Origin: Aphelocoma coerulescens
Taxonomy: Eukaryota; Chordata; Aves; Passeriformes; Corvidae
Assembly: GCF_041296385.1 (NCBI RefSeq)
Contig: NW_027183620.1
Location: 102,338-166,337, forward strand
Length of the DNA: 64,000 nt
Direction: 5' to 3'
Shown: positions 8,779 through 22,161 of the stretch, piece by piece
Layout: each line of letters begins with the position of its first letter
Numbering within the stretch: position 1 is the first letter of the stretch
Position numbers and translations under genes: made by a program
Notes under the pieces: model-generated
Told to the model about the DNA's origin: nothing
What the model saw: the letters and a program-made list of their open reading frames with translations, nothing else
The model's database searches: none

Positions 8779-10971
8779 CGGGGCAACTTTGGGAGCAGCC
8801 CCAGCCCTGCTCCTGCTCCCGGCTGGGCACCCAGCTGCTGGGACACAGGTGTGTCCTGATGCCACCGTCTACTCCTTTGAGAAGGGGAGGACAGAGTGCA
8901 TCAGGGAGTTTGGTGTGGCTTACATGCGGCAAGGAGAAGGTGCAGCCCCAAACTGGCTTTCACTTCTAGAACCTTTTGCTATTGCGGGAGCAGCTGCTGG
9001 AGCTTTTCAACCGAGCTGCAAGAGTGAAAAGTGTGATGGCATGTCTATCTGAGAAGGAAGGTTCGGTGCCGCAGCCTGTTGTGCACAATTTATATGCTGA
9101 TAAGAGAAGGGGGTGCTTTTGCAACGTTTTCCTTCCTGACACTTCTGTCTCTGTGAGCTTTAGCTGCTTGGACTCAGGGATACCGAAGGTATGTGAAAGT
9201 GACTGGGATGCGAGAATCATGTTGCACAGGGAACAGGGAAGGTCAGCAAATGTTTCCTGTCCTGGCACATCTCTCAGTCTGAACTGCAGCTGCAGATGCT
9301 TCACTTCCGCCAAGGACTCTGCCACCTTGAGAGAAGGATGCGCTCTATGGAGTTGAGAAAGAAAGTGCGTCTCACTAGCTTCTTTCCTCTACTTCATAGA
9401 CAGCAAAGGGGCTATGAAAGGCAGCACTGGCTTTTTGTTCTAGGACTTCTTCTTTACAAGCAGCTGCTGGATGTTTGGAAGGGGGTTTGGGATATGCAAA
9501 AATGAGAGGCTAAGATGGTAAGAGGGTAAGATGGAAGTCATCTGGCAAAAGCAGAGCTCACAAAAGGGCCAGCTGAGAAAGCTCTTGCTGCCTACAACTT
9601 CAACTGCACCCCTCAAAGCAGCAGCACACACGCTGCTCTCGGCACTTTCCTTCTCAGCTCTACGCACCATCCTAAGCCTTGCCTCTCCCACACTCAGGAT
9701 CCAAAGACAACGGCACCAGGGACTGCTCACACACTAAAGGCACCAGGACAAAAGGCTCACCAGCTTGGCCTTTGCATTCCCGCTGACAGCTCCACAGCTT
9801 GAACCCAGAGAACTGCCTGCTGCCAACAGCCTTTCCAATCACTCTGAGCACCTCATGACAAGGAGTGTGGGGAATGAATCTCCAGCAGCCTCCTGCCCCA
9901 GGCTGTCCCCCGGGAGCAGCCCTGCTCCAGGCCGTGACTGCCACCTGCACAGCCAAAGGACCCAGAGCCGGTGTTACACACCACGGCTGTGCCTGGCACA
10001 GAGACACCAGTGGCCACACAAGTGGCCATGGCACTGTCCACACACAGTCCCTGCTGCTGCTCCCCCAGCCGCTGGCACCAACTCCCAGCCACCCACTCCT
10101 AAAGCCACGGGGCCCACTGGGACACTGCGGGGGCTCGTGGAAGCCAGCGGCCATTGTGACACAGCGGGGCTGCACAGAGCCCACGGTGCTTTGTGACCCG
10201 TGGCTCCCAGGAGAGCCTTTGTGATGCTGGGGAACTACAAGGAAGCCTGGCTCCTCTGTGACACCACCACAGAAGCTCAGGGGAGCCCTGGAGACCGTGC
10301 TGATGCTATTGAACCTGATGCAACCCTGCCTCCTCTGTGACACCACAGAACCTCTGGGAGCCCTGGAGACCGTGCTGATGCTATGGAACCTGATGCAACC
10401 CTGCCTCCACTGTGACACCACAGAAGCTCAGGGAGCCCTGGAGACTGTGGTGATGCTATGGAACCTGATGCAACCCTGCCTCCACTGTGACACCACAGAA
10501 CCTCTGGGAGCCCTGGAGACCGTGCTGATGCTATGGAACCTGATGCAACCCTGCCTCCACTGTGACACCACAGAAGCTCGGGGAGCTCTGCAGACCGTGG
10601 GGATGCTGGCGAAGCTGACGGAACCCTGGGCACCACAGTGACGCTATGGAACCTGGTGGAACCGAGGGGCCACAGTGACACTGTGGGGCCTTTTGGAAGC
10701 AACAGGACCCTGGTGGGAAGCCACGGGATGATTAATCCTGCACGAACCTGCTCCAGGTGGGCTCCTCTCTCCCGGCTTCCACAGGTGCTGCTAGGATCCC
10801 ACTCCGGCACTGGCTTGGCACGGGCTCACGGCTTCCTTTGGCAATGGCTCTGCTCCAGGATGGCATGCTGCAGAGAATGCAGGTAGATTTTGTGCTCACT
10901 CCTGGCATGCAGCTGGACAATAAAGCCTGATCCAGCCCCCCCTCAGCATATGTCCGGCTCTGGCATTGGGG
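8779..10971 (+). repeat. Repeat unit 5 (4 copies)
   Basis: Length 2193, code c-c-c-g-c. It matches unit 19 in code and minisatellite order. AATAAA at 10919-10924; the following junction has the damaged GC box of unit 6. Confidence 0.96.
10258..10641 (+). repeat. 75-bp minisatellite, unit 5: s-PL-AQ-PL-end
   Basis: Four copies; equals a five-copy block without AL. Confidence 0.95.
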
Positions 10972-10977
10972 CAGGGC
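10968..10977 (+). promoter_or_regulatory. Damaged GC box of unit 6
   Basis: Reads GGGGCAGGGC; the central CpG became CpA at 10973. Of the 29 junctions fully visible in the window, it is the only one with this change. Confidence 0.5.
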
Positions 10978-13164
10978 AACTTTGGGAGCAGCCCCAGCCC
11001 TGCTCCTGCTCCCGGCTGGGCACCCAGCTGCTGGGACACAGGTGTGTCCTGATGCCACCGTCTACTCCTTTGAGAAGGGGAGGACAGAGTGCATCAGGGA
11101 GTTTGGTGTGGCTTACATGCGGCAAGGAGAAGGTGCAGCCCCAAACTGGCTTTCACTTCTAGAACCTTTTGCTATTGCGGGAGCAGCTGCTGGAGCTTTT
11201 CAACCGAGCTGCAAGAGTGAAAAGTGTGATGGCATGTCTATCTGAGAAGGAAGGTTCGGTGCCGCAGCCTGTTGTGCACAATTTATATGCTGATAAGAGA
11301 AGGGGGTGCTTTTGCAACGTTTTCCTTCCTGACACTTCTGTCTCTGTGAGCTTTAGCTGCTTGGACTCAGGGGTACCGAAGGTATGTGAAAGTGACTGGG
11401 ATGCGAGAATCATGTTGCACAGGGAACAGGGAAGGTCAGCAAATGTTTCCTGTCCTGGCACATCTCTCAGTCTGAACTGCAGCTGCAGATGCTTCACTTC
11501 CGCCAAGGACTCTGCCACCTTGAGAGAAGGATGCGCTCTATGGAGTTGAGAAAGAAAGTGCGTCTCACTAGCTTCTTTCCTCTACTTCATAGACAGCAAA
11601 GGGGCTATGAAAGGCAGCACTGGCTTTTTGTTCTAGGACTTCTTCTTTACAAGCAGCTGCTGGATGTTTGGAAGGGGGTTTGGGATATGCAAAAATGAGA
11701 GGCTAAGATGGTAAGAGGGTAAGATGGAAGTCATCTGGCAAAAGCAGAGCTCACAAAAGGGCCAGCTGAGAAAGCTCTTGCTGCCTACAACTTCAACTGC
11801 ACCCCTCAAAGCAGCAGCACACACGCTGCTCTCGGCACTTTCCTTCTCAGCTCTACGCACCATCCTAAGCCTTGCCTCTCCCACACTCAGGATCCAAAGA
11901 CAACGGCACCAGGGACTGCTCACACACTAAAGGCACCAGGACAAAAGGCTCACCAGCTTGGCCTTTGCATTCCCGCTGACAGCTCCACAGCTTGAACCCA
12001 GAGAACTGCCTGCTGCCAACAGCCTTTCCAATCACTCTGAGCACCTCATGACAAGGAGTGTGGGGAATGAATCTCCAGCAGCCTCCTGCCCCAGGCTGTC
12101 CCCCGGGAGCAGCCCTGCTCCAGGCCGTGACTGCCACCTGCACAGCCAAAGGACCCAGAGCCGGTGTTACACACCACGGCTGTGCCTGGCACAGAGACAC
12201 CAGTGGCCACACAAGTGGCCATGGCACTGTCCACACACAGTCCCTGCTGCTGCTCCCCCAGCCGCTGGCACCAACTCCCAGCCACCCACTCCTAAAGCCA
12301 CGGGGCCCACTGGGACACTGCGGGGGCTCGTGGAAGCCAGCGGCCATTGTGACACAGCGGGGCTGCACAGAGCCCACGGTGCTTTGTGACCCGTGGCTCC
12401 CAGGAGAGCCTTTGTGATGCTGGGGAACTACAAGGAAGCCTGGCTCCTCTGTGACACCACCACAGAAGCTCAGGGGAGCCCTGGAGACCGTGCTGATGCT
12501 ATGGAACCTGATGCAACCCTGCCTCCTCTGTGACACCACAGAACCTCTGGGAGCCCTGGAGACCGTGCTGATGCTATGGAACCTGATGCAACCCTGCCTC
12601 CACTGTGACACCACAGAAGCTCAGGGAGCCCTGGAGACTGTGGTGATGCTATGGAACCTGATGCAACCCTGCCTCCACTGTGACACCACAGAACCTCTGG
12701 GAGCCCTGGAGACCGTGCTGATGCTATGGAACCTGATGCAACCCTGCCTCCACTGTGACACCACAGAAGCTCGGGGAGCTCTGCAGACCGTGGGGATGCT
12801 GGCGAAGCTGACGGAACCCTGGGCACCACAGTGACGCTATGGAACCTGGTGGAACCGAGGGGCCACAGTGACACTGTGGGGCCTTTTGGAAGCAACAGGA
12901 CCCTGGTGGGAAGCCACGGGATGATTAATCCTGCACGAACCTGCTCCAGGTGGGCTCCTCTCTCCCGGCTTCCACAGGTGCTGCTAGGATCCCACTCCGG
13001 CACTGGCTTGGCACGGGCTCACGGCTTCCTTTGGCAATGGCTCTGCTCCAGGATGGCATGCTGCAGAGAATGCAGGTAGATTTTGTGCTCACTCCTGGCA
13101 TGCAGCTGGACAATAAAGCCTGATCCAGCCCCCCCTCAGCATATGTCCGGCTCTGGCATTGGGG
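10972..13164 (+). repeat. Repeat unit 6 (4 copies; GC box lost, private KpnI site)
   Basis: Length 2193, code c-c-c-g-c. The GC box at 10968-10977 reads GGGGCAGGGC, a CpG to CpA change at 10973. Site 11373 is G, making GGTACC at 11372-11377. The first minisatellite copy has ctatggaac in place of ctattgaac, shared only with unit 20. AATAAA at 13112-13117. Confidence 0.96.
12451..12834 (+). repeat. 75-bp minisatellite, unit 6: s'-PL-AQ-PL-end
   Basis: Four copies; s' has the internal-type ctatggaac, consistent with conversion of the first copy by an inner one. Confidence 0.95.
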
Positions 13165-15432
13165 CGGGGCAACTTTGGGAGCAGCCCCAGCCCTGCTCCT
13201 GCTCCCGGCTGGGCACCCAGCTGCTGGGACACAGGTGTGTCCTGATGCCACCGTCTACTCCTTTGAGAAGGGGAGGACAGAGTGCATCAGGGAGTTTGGT
13301 GTGGCTTACATGCGGCAAGGAGAAGGTGCAGCCCCAAACTGGCTTTCACTTCTAGAACCTTTTGCTATTGCGGGAGCAGCTGCTGGAGCTTTTCAACCGA
13401 GCTGCAAGAGTGAAAAGTGTGATGGCATGTCTATCTGAGAAGGAAGGTTCGGTGCCGCAGCCTGTTGTGCACAATTTATATGCTGATAAGAGAAGGGGGT
13501 GCTTTTGGAACGTTTTCCTTCCTGACACTTCTGTCTCTGTGAGCTTTAGCTGCTTGGACTCAGGGATACCGAAGGTATGTGAAAGTGACTGGGATGCGAG
13601 AATCATGTTGCACAGGGAACAGGGAAGGTCAGCAAATGTTTCCTGTCCTGGCACATCTCTCAGTCTGAACTGCAGCTGCAGATGCTTCACTTCCGCCAAG
13701 GACTCTGCCACCTTGAGAGAAGGATGCGCTCTATGGAGTTGAGAAAGAAAGTGCGTCTCACTAGCTTCTTTCCTCTACTTCATAGACAGCAAAGGGGCTA
13801 TGAAAGGCAGCACTGGCTTTTTGTTCTAGGACTTCTTCTTTACAAGCAGCTGCTGGATGTTTGGAAGGGGGTTTGGGATATGCAAAAATGAGAGGCTAAG
13901 ATGGTAAGAGGGTAAGATGGAAGTCATCTGGCAAAAGCAGAGCTCACAAAAGGGCCAGCTGAGAAAGCTCTTGCTGCCTACAACTTCAACTGCACCCCTC
14001 AAAGCAGCAGCACACACGCTGCTCTCGGCACTTTCCTTCTCAGCTCTACGCACCATCCTAAGCCTTGCCTCTCCCACACTCAGGATCCAAAGACAACGGC
14101 ACCAGGGACTGCTCACACACTAAAGGCACCAGGACAAAAGGCTCACCAGCTTGGCCTTTGCATTCCCGCTGACAGCTCCACAGCTTGAACCCAGAGAACT
14201 GCCTGCTGCCAACAGCCTTTCCAATCACTCTGAGCACCTCATGACAAGGAGTGTGGGGAATGAATCTCCAGCAGCCTCCTGCCCCAGGCTGTCCCCCGGG
14301 AGCAGCCCTGCTCCAGGCTGTGACTGCCACCTGCACAGCCAAAGGACTCAGAGCCGGTGTTACACACCACGGCTGTGCCTGGCACAGAGACACCAGTGGC
14401 CACACAAGTGGCCATGGCACTGTCCACACACAGTCCCTGCTGCTGCTCCCCCAGCCGCTGGCACCAACTCCCAGCCACCCACTCCTAAAGCCACGGGGCC
14501 CACTGGGACACTGCGGGGGCTCGTGGAAGCCAGCGGCCATTGTGACACAGCGGGGCTGCACAGAGCCCACGGTGCTTTGTGACCCGTGGCTCCCAGGAGA
14601 GCCTTTGTGATGCTGGGGAACTACAAGGAAGCCTGGCTCCTCTGTGACACCACCACAGAAGCTCAGGGGAGCCCTTGAGACTGTGCTGATGCTATTGAAC
14701 CTGATGCAACCCTGCCTCCTCTGTGACACCACAGAAGCTCTTGGAGCCCTGGAGACCGTGGTGATGCTATGGAACCTGATGCAACCCTGCCTCCTCTGTG
14801 ACACCACAGAACCTCTGGGAGCCCTGGAGACCGTGCTGATGCTATGGAACCTGATGCAACCCTGCCTCCACTGTGACACCACAGAAGCTCAGGGAGCCCT
14901 GGAGACTGTGGTGATGCTATGGAACCTGATGCAACCCTGCCTCCACTGTGACACCACAGAACCTCTGGGAGCCCTGGAGACCGTGCTGATGCTATGGAAC
15001 CTGATGCAACCCTGCCTCCACTGTGACACCACAGAAGCTCGGGGAGCTCTGCAGACCGTGGGGATGCTGGCGAAGCTGACGGAACCCTGGGCACCACAGT
15101 GACGCTATGGAACCTGGTGGAACCGAGGGGCCACAGTGACACTGTGGGGCCTTTTGGAAGCAACAGGACCCTGGTGGGAAGCCACGGGATGATTAATCCT
15201 GCACGAACCTGCTCCAGGTGGGCTCCTCTCTCCCAGCTTCCACAGGTGCTGCTAGGATCCCACTCTGGCACTGGCTTGGCACGGGCTCACGGCTTCCTTT
15301 GGCAATGGCTCTGCTCCAGGATGGCATGCTGCAGAGAATGCAGGTAGATTTTGTGCTCACTCCTGGCATGCAGCTGGACAATAAAGCCTGATCCAGCCCC
15401 CCCTCAGCATATGTCCGGCTCTGGCATTGGGG
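13165..15432 (+). repeat. Repeat unit 7 (5 copies)
   Basis: Length 2268, code g-c-c-g-c. It shares with unit 8 a CpG loss in ctccaggctgtg (near 14318) and ccttgagactgtg in the first minisatellite copy. Private changes are 14348 (c to t), 15235 (cccggc to cccagc) and 15266 (ccgg to ctgg); the last two remove CpGs. AATAAA at 15380-15385. Confidence 0.96.
14644..15102 (+). repeat. 75-bp minisatellite, unit 7: s-AL-PL-AQ-PL-end
   Basis: Five copies; first copy reads ccttgagactgtg, otherwise only in unit 8. Confidence 0.95.
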
Positions 15433-17700
15433 CGGGGCAACTTTGGGAGCAGCCCCAGCCCTGCTCCTGCTCCCGGCTGGGCACCCAGCTGCTGGGACAC
15501 AGGTGTGTCCTGATGCCACCGTCTACTCCTTTGAGATGGGGAGGACAGAGTGCATCAGGGAGTTTGGTGTGGCTTACATGCGGCAAGGAGAAGGTGCAGC
15601 CCCAAACTGGCTTTCACTTCTAGAACCTTTTGCTATTGCGGGAGCAGCTGCTGGAGCTTTTCAACCGAGCTGCAAGAGTGAAAAGTGTGATGGCATGTCT
15701 ATCTGAGAAGGAAGGTTCGGTGCCGCAGCCTGTTGTGCACAATTTATATGCTGATAAGAGAAGGGGGTGCTTTTGGAACGTTTTCCTTCCTGACACTTCT
15801 GTCTCTGTGAGCTTTAGCTGCTTGGACTCAGGGATACCGAAGGTATGTGAAAGTGACTGGGATGCGAGAATCATGTTGCACAGGGAACAGGGAAGGTCAG
15901 CAAATGTTTCCTGTCCTGGCACATCTCTCAGTCTGAACTGCAGCTGCAGATGCTTCACTTCCGCCAAGGACTCTGCCACCTTGAGAGAAGGATGCGCTCT
16001 ATGGAGTTGAGAAAGAAAGTGCGTCTCACTAGCTTCTTTCCTCTACTTCATAGACAGCAAAGGGGCTATGAAAGGCAGCACTGGCTTTTTGTTCTAGGAC
16101 TTCTTCTTTACAAGCAGCTGCTGGATGTTTGGAAGGGGGTTTGGGATATGCAAAAATGAGAGGCTAAGATGGTAAGAGGGTAAGATGGAAGTCATCTGGC
16201 AAAAGCAGAGCTCACAAAAGGGCCAGCTGAGAAAGCTCTTGCTGCCTACAACTTCAACTGCACCCCTCAAAGCAGCAGCACACATGCTGCTCTCGGCACT
16301 TTCCTTCTCAGCTCTACGCACCATCCTAAGCCTTGCCTCTCCCACACTCAGGATCCAAAGACAACGGCACCAGGGACTGCTCACACACTAAAGGCACCAG
16401 GACAAAAGGCTCACCAGCTTGGCCTTTGCATTCCCGCTGACAGCTCCACAGCTTGAACCCAGAGAACTGCCTGCTGCCAACAGCCTTTCCAATCACTCTG
16501 AGCACCTCATGACAAGGAGTGTGGGGAATGAATCTCCAGCAGCCTCCTGCCCCAGGCTGTCCCCCGGGAGCAGCCCTGCTCCAGGCTGTGACTGCCACCT
16601 GCACAGCCAAAGGACCCAGAGCCGGTGTTACACACCACGGCTGTGCCTGGCACAGAGACACCAGTGGCCACACAAGTGGCCATGGCACTGTCCACACACA
16701 GTCCCTGCTGCTGCTCCCCCAGCCGCTGGCACCAACTCCCAGCCACCCACTCCTAAAGCCACGGGGCCCACTGGGACACTGCGGGGGCTCGTGGAAGCCA
16801 GCGGCCATTGTGACACAGCGGGGCTGCACAGAGCCCACGGTGCTTTGTGACCCGTGGCTCCCAGGAGAGCCTTTGTGATGCTGGGGAACTACAAGGAAGC
16901 CTGGCTCCTCTGTGACACCACCACAGAAGCTCAGGGGAGCCCTTGAGACTGTGCTGATGCTATTGAACCTGATGCAACCCTGCCTCCTCTGTGACACCAC
17001 AGAAGCTCTTGGAGCCCTGGAGACCGTGGTGATGCTATGGAACCTGATGCAACCCTGCCTCCTCTGTGACACCACAGAACCTCTGGGAGCCCTGGAGACC
17101 GTGCTGATGCTATGGAACCTGATGCAACCCTGCCTCCACTGTGACACCACAGAAGCTCAGGGAGCCCTGGAGACTGTGGTGATGCTATGGAACCTGATGC
17201 AACCCTGCCTCCACTGTGACACCACAGAACCTCTGGGAGCCCTGGAGACCGTGCTGATGCTATGGAACCTGATGCAACCCTGCCTCCACTGTGACACCAC
17301 AGAAGCTCGGGGAGCTCTGCAGACCGTGGGGATGCTGGCGAAGCTGACGGAACCCTGGGCACCACAGTGACGCTATGGAACCTGGTGGAACCGAGGGGCC
17401 ACAGTGACACTGTGGGGCCTTTTGGAAGCAACAGGACCCTGGTGGGAAGCCACGGGATGATTAATCCTGCACGAACCTGCTCCAGGTGGGCTCCTCTCTC
17501 CCGGCTTCCACAGGTGCTGCTAGGATCCCACTCCGGCACTGGCTTGGCACGGGCTCACGGCTTCCTTTGGCAATGGCTCTGCTCCAGGATGGCATGCTGC
17601 AGAGAATGCAGGTAGATTTTGTGCTCACTCCTGGCATGCAGCTGGACAATAAAGCCTGATCCAGCCCCCCCTCAGCATATGTCCGGCTCTGGCATTGGGG
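15433..17700 (+). repeat. Repeat unit 8 (5 copies)
   Basis: Length 2268, code g-t-c-g-c. It shares the ggctgtg and ccttgagactgtg variants with unit 7 only, which fits a recent adjacent duplication, but carries the t allele at marker B. Private change a to t at 15537 (gagatgggg). AATAAA at 17648-17653. Confidence 0.96.
16912..17370 (+). repeat. 75-bp minisatellite, unit 8: s-AL-PL-AQ-PL-end
   Basis: Five copies; same first-copy variant as unit 7. Confidence 0.95.
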
Positions 17701-19968
17701 CGGGGCAACTTTGGGAGCAGCCCCAGCCCTGCTCCTGCTCCCGGCTGGGCACCCAGCTGCTGGGACACAGGTGTGTCCTGATGCCACCGTCTACTCCTTT
17801 GAGAAGGGGAGGACAGAGTGCATCAGGGAGTTTGGTGTGGCTTACATGCGGCAAGGAGAAGGTGCAGCCCCAAACTGGCTTTCACTTCTAGAACCTTTTG
17901 CTATTGCGGGAGCAGCTGCTGGAGCTTTTCAACCGAGCTGCAAGAGTGAAAAGTGTGATGGCATGTCTATCTGAGAAGGAAGGTTCGGTGCCGCAGCCTG
18001 TTGTGCACAATTTATATGCTGATAACAGAAGGGGGTGCTTTTGCAACGTTTTCCTTCCTGACACTTCTGTCTCTGTGAGCTTTAGCTGCTTGGACTCAGG
18101 GATACCGAAGGTATGTGAAAGTGACTGGGATGCGAGAATCATGTTGCACAGGGAACAGGGAAGGTCAGCAAATGTTTCCTGTCCTGGCACATCTCTCAGT
18201 CTGAACTGCAGCTGCAGATGCTTCACTTCCGCCAAGGACTCTGCCACCTTGAGAGAAGGATGCGCTCTATGGAGTTGAGAAAGAAAGTGCGTCTCACTAG
18301 CTTCTTTCCTCTACTTCATAGACAGCAAAGGGGCTATGAAAGGCAGCACTGGCTTTTTGTTCTAGGACTTCTTCTTTACAAGCAGCTGCTGGATGTTTGG
18401 AAGGGGGTTTGGGATATGCAAAAATGAGAGGCTAAGATGGTAAGAGGGTAAGATGGAAGTCATCTGGCAAAAGCAGAGCTCACAAAAGGGCCAGCTGAGA
18501 AAGCTCTTGCTGCCTACAACTTCAACTGCACCCCTCAAAGCAGCAGCACACACGCTGCTCTCGGCACTTTCCTTCTCAGCTCTACGCACCATCCTAAGCC
18601 TTGCCTCTCCCACACTCAGGATCCAAAGACAACGGCACCAGGGACTGCTCACACACTAAAGGCACCAGGACAAAAGGCTCACCAGCTTGGCCTTTGCATT
18701 CCCGCTGACAGCTCCACAGCTTGAACCCAGAGAACTGCCTGCTGCCAACAGCCTTTCCAATCACTCTGAGCACCTCATGACAAGGAGTGTGGGGAATGAA
18801 TCTCCAGCAGCCTCCTGCCCCAGGCTGTCCCCCGGGAGCAGCCCTGCTCCAGGCCGTGACTGCCACCTGCACAGCCAAAGGACCCAGAGCCGGTGTTACA
18901 CACCACGGCTGTGCCTGGCACAGAGACACCAGTGGCCACACAAGTGGCCATGGCACTGTCCACACACAGTCCCTGCTGCTGCTCCCCCAGCCGCTGGCAC
19001 CAACTCCCAGCCACCCACTCCTAAAGCCACGGGGCCCACTGGGACACTGCGGGGGCTCGTGGAAGCCAGCGGCCATTGTGACACAGCGGGGCTGCACAGA
19101 GCCCACGGTGCTTTGTGACCCGTGGCTCCCAGGAGAGCCTTTGTGATGCTGGGGAACTACAAGGAAGCCTGGCTCCTCTGTGACACCACCACAGAAGCTC
19201 AGGGGAGCCCTGGAGACCGTGCTGATGCTATTGAACCTGATGCAACCCTGCCTCCTCTGTGACACCACAGAAGCTCTTGGAGCCCTGGAGACCGTGCTGA
19301 TGCTATGGAACCTGATGCAACCCTGCCTCCTCTGTGACACCACAGAACCTCTGGGAGCCCTGGAGACCGTGCTGATGCTATGGAACCTGATGCAACCCTG
19401 CCTCCACTGTGACACCACAGAAGCTCAGGGAGCCCTGGAGACTGTGGTGATGCTATGGAACCTGATGCAACCCTGCCTCCACTGTGACACCACAGAAGCT
19501 CGGGGAGCCCTGGAGACCGTGCTGATGCTATGGAACCTGATGCAACCCTGCCTCCACTGTGACACCACAGAAGCTCGGGGAGCTCTGCAGACCGTGGGGA
19601 TGCTGGCGAAGCTGATGGAACCCTGGGCACCACAGTGACGCTATGGAACCTGGTGGAACCGAGGGGCCACAGTGACACTGTGGGGCCTTTTGGAAGCAAC
19701 AGGACCCTGGTGGGAAGCCACGGGATGATTAATCCTGCACGAACCTGCTCCAGGTGGGCTCCTCTCTCCCGGCTTCCACAGGTGCTGCTAGGATCCCACT
19801 CCGGCACTGGCTTGGCACGGGCTCACGGCTTCCTTTGGCAATGGCTCTGCTCCAGGATGGCATGCTGCAGAGAATGCAGGTAGATTTTGTGCTCACTCCT
19901 GGCATGCAGCTGGACAATAAAGCCTGATCCAGCCCCCCCTCAGCATATGTCCGGCTCTGGCATTGGGG
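17701..19968 (+). repeat. Repeat unit 9 (5 copies; left half of duplicated pair)
   Basis: Length 2268, code c-c-c-g-t. It has C at 18026 (gataacag), found elsewhere only in unit 12 at 24680, exactly 6654 bases away. AATAAA at 19916-19921. Confidence 0.96.
19180..19638 (+). repeat. 75-bp minisatellite, unit 9: s-AL-PL-AQ-AR-end
   Basis: Five copies; the fifth opens gaagctcgggg, normally the opening of the degenerate last copy. Shared only with unit 12. Confidence 0.95.
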
Positions 19969-22161
19969 CGGGGCAACTTTGGGAGCAGCCCCAGCCCTGC
20001 TCCTGCTCCCGGCTGGGCACCCAGCTGCTGGGACACAGGTGTGTCCTGATGCCACCGTCTACTCCTTTGAGAAGGGGAGGACAGAGTGCATCAGGGAGTT
20101 TGGTGTGGCTTACATGCGGCAAGGAGAAGGTGCAGCCCCAAACTGGCTTTCACTTCTAGAACCTTTTGCTATTGCGGGAGCAGCTGCTGGAGCTTTTCAA
20201 CCGAGCTGCAAGAGTGAAAAGTGTGATGGCATGTCTATCTGAGAAGGAAGGTTCGGTGCTGCAGCCTGTTGTGCACAATTTATATGCTGATAAGAGAAGG
20301 GGGTGCTTTTGGAACGTTTTCCTTCCTGACACTTCTGTCTCTGTGAGCTTTAGCTGCTTGGACTCAGGGATACCGAAGGTATGTGAAAGTGACTGGGATG
20401 CGAGAATCATGTTGCACAGGGAACAGGGAAGGTCAGCAAATGTTTCCTGTCCTGGCACATCTCTCAGTCTGAACTGCAGCTGCAGATGCTTCACTTCCGC
20501 CAAGGACTCTGCCACCTTGAGAGAAGGATGCGCTCTATGGAGTTGAGAAAGAAAGTGCGTCTCACTAGCTTCTTTCCTCTACTTCATAGACAGCAAAGGG
20601 GCTATGAAAGGCAGCACTGGCTTTTTGTTCTAGGACTTCTTCTTTACAAGCAGCTGCTGGATGTTTGGAAGGGGGTTTGGGATATGCAAAAATGAGAGGC
20701 TAAGATGGTAAGAGGGTAAGATGGAAGTCATCTGGCAAAAGCAGAGCTCACAAAAGGGCCAGCTGAGAAAGCTCTTGCTGCCTACAACTTCAACTGCACC
20801 CCTCAAAGCAGCAGCACACATGCTGCTCTCGGCACTTTCCTTCTCAGCTCTACGCACCATCCTAAGCCTTGCCTCTCCCACACTCAGGATCCAAAGACAA
20901 CGGCACCAGGGACTGCTCACACACTAAAGGCACCAGGACAAAAGGCTCACCAGCTTGGCCTTTGCATTCCCGCTGACAGCTCCACAGCTTGAACCCAGAG
21001 AACTGCCTGCTGCCAACAGCCTTTCCAATCACTCTGAGCACCTCATGACAAGGAGTGTGGGGAATGAATCTCCAGCAGCCTCCTGCCCCAGGCTGTCCCC
21101 CGGGAGCAGCCCTGCTCCAGGCCGTGACTGCCACCTGCACAGCCAAAGGACCCAGAGCCGGTGTTACACACCACGGCTGTGCCTGGCACAGAGACACCAG
21201 TGGCCACACAAGTGGCCATGGCACTGTCCACACACAGTCCCTGCTGCTGCTCCCCCAGCCGCTGGCACCAACTCCCAGCCACCCACTCCTAAAGCCACGG
21301 GGCCCACTGGGACACTGCGGGGGCTCGTGGAAGCCAGCGGCCATTGTGACACAGCGGGGCTGCACAGAGCCCACGGTGCTTTGTGACCCGTGGCTCCCAG
21401 GAGAGCCTTTGTGATGCTGGGGAACTACAAGGAAGCCTGGCTCCTCTGTGACACCACCACAGAAGCTCAGGGGAGCCCTGGAGACCGTGCTGATGCTATT
21501 GAACCTGATGCAACCCTGCCTCCTCTGTGACACCACAGAACCTCTGGGAGCCCTGGAGACCGTGCTGATGCTATGGAACCTGATGCAACCCTGCCTCCAC
21601 TGTGACACCACAGAAGCTCAGGGAGCCCTGGAGACTGTGGTGATGCTATGGAACCTGATGCAACCCTGCCTCCACTGTGACACCACAGAAGCTCAGGGAG
21701 CCCTGGAGACTGTGGTGATGCTATGGAACCTGATGCAACCCTGCCTCCACTGTGACACCACAGAAGCTCGGGGAGCTCTGCAGACCGTGGGGATGCTGGC
21801 GAAGCTGATGGAACCCTGGGCACCACAGTGACGCTATGGAACCTGGTGGAACCGAGGGGCCACAGTGACACTGTGGGGCCTTTTGGAAGCAACAGGACCC
21901 TGGTGGGAAGCCACGGGATGATTAATCCTGCACGAACCTGCTCCAGGTGGGCTCCTCTCTCCCGGCTTCCACAGGTGCTGCTAGGATCCCACTCCGGCAC
22001 TGGCTTGGCACGGGCTCACGGCTTCCTTTGGCAATGGCTCTGCTCCAGGATGGCATGCTGCAGAGAATGCAGGTAGATTTTGTGCTCACTCCTGGCATGC
22101 AGCTGGACAATAAAGCCTGATCCAGCCCCCCCTCAGCATATGTCCGGCTCTGGCATTGGGG
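19969..22161 (+). repeat. Repeat unit 10 (4 copies; right half of duplicated pair)
   Basis: Length 2193, code g-t-c-g-t. T at 20260 (gtgctgcag, CpG lost) recurs in unit 13 at 26914 (6654 bases away) and in unit 21 at 44458. AATAAA at 22109-22114. Confidence 0.96.
21448..21831 (+). repeat. 75-bp minisatellite, unit 10: s-PL-AQ-AQ-end
   Basis: Four copies with a tandem AQ-AQ, shared only with unit 13. Confidence 0.95.
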
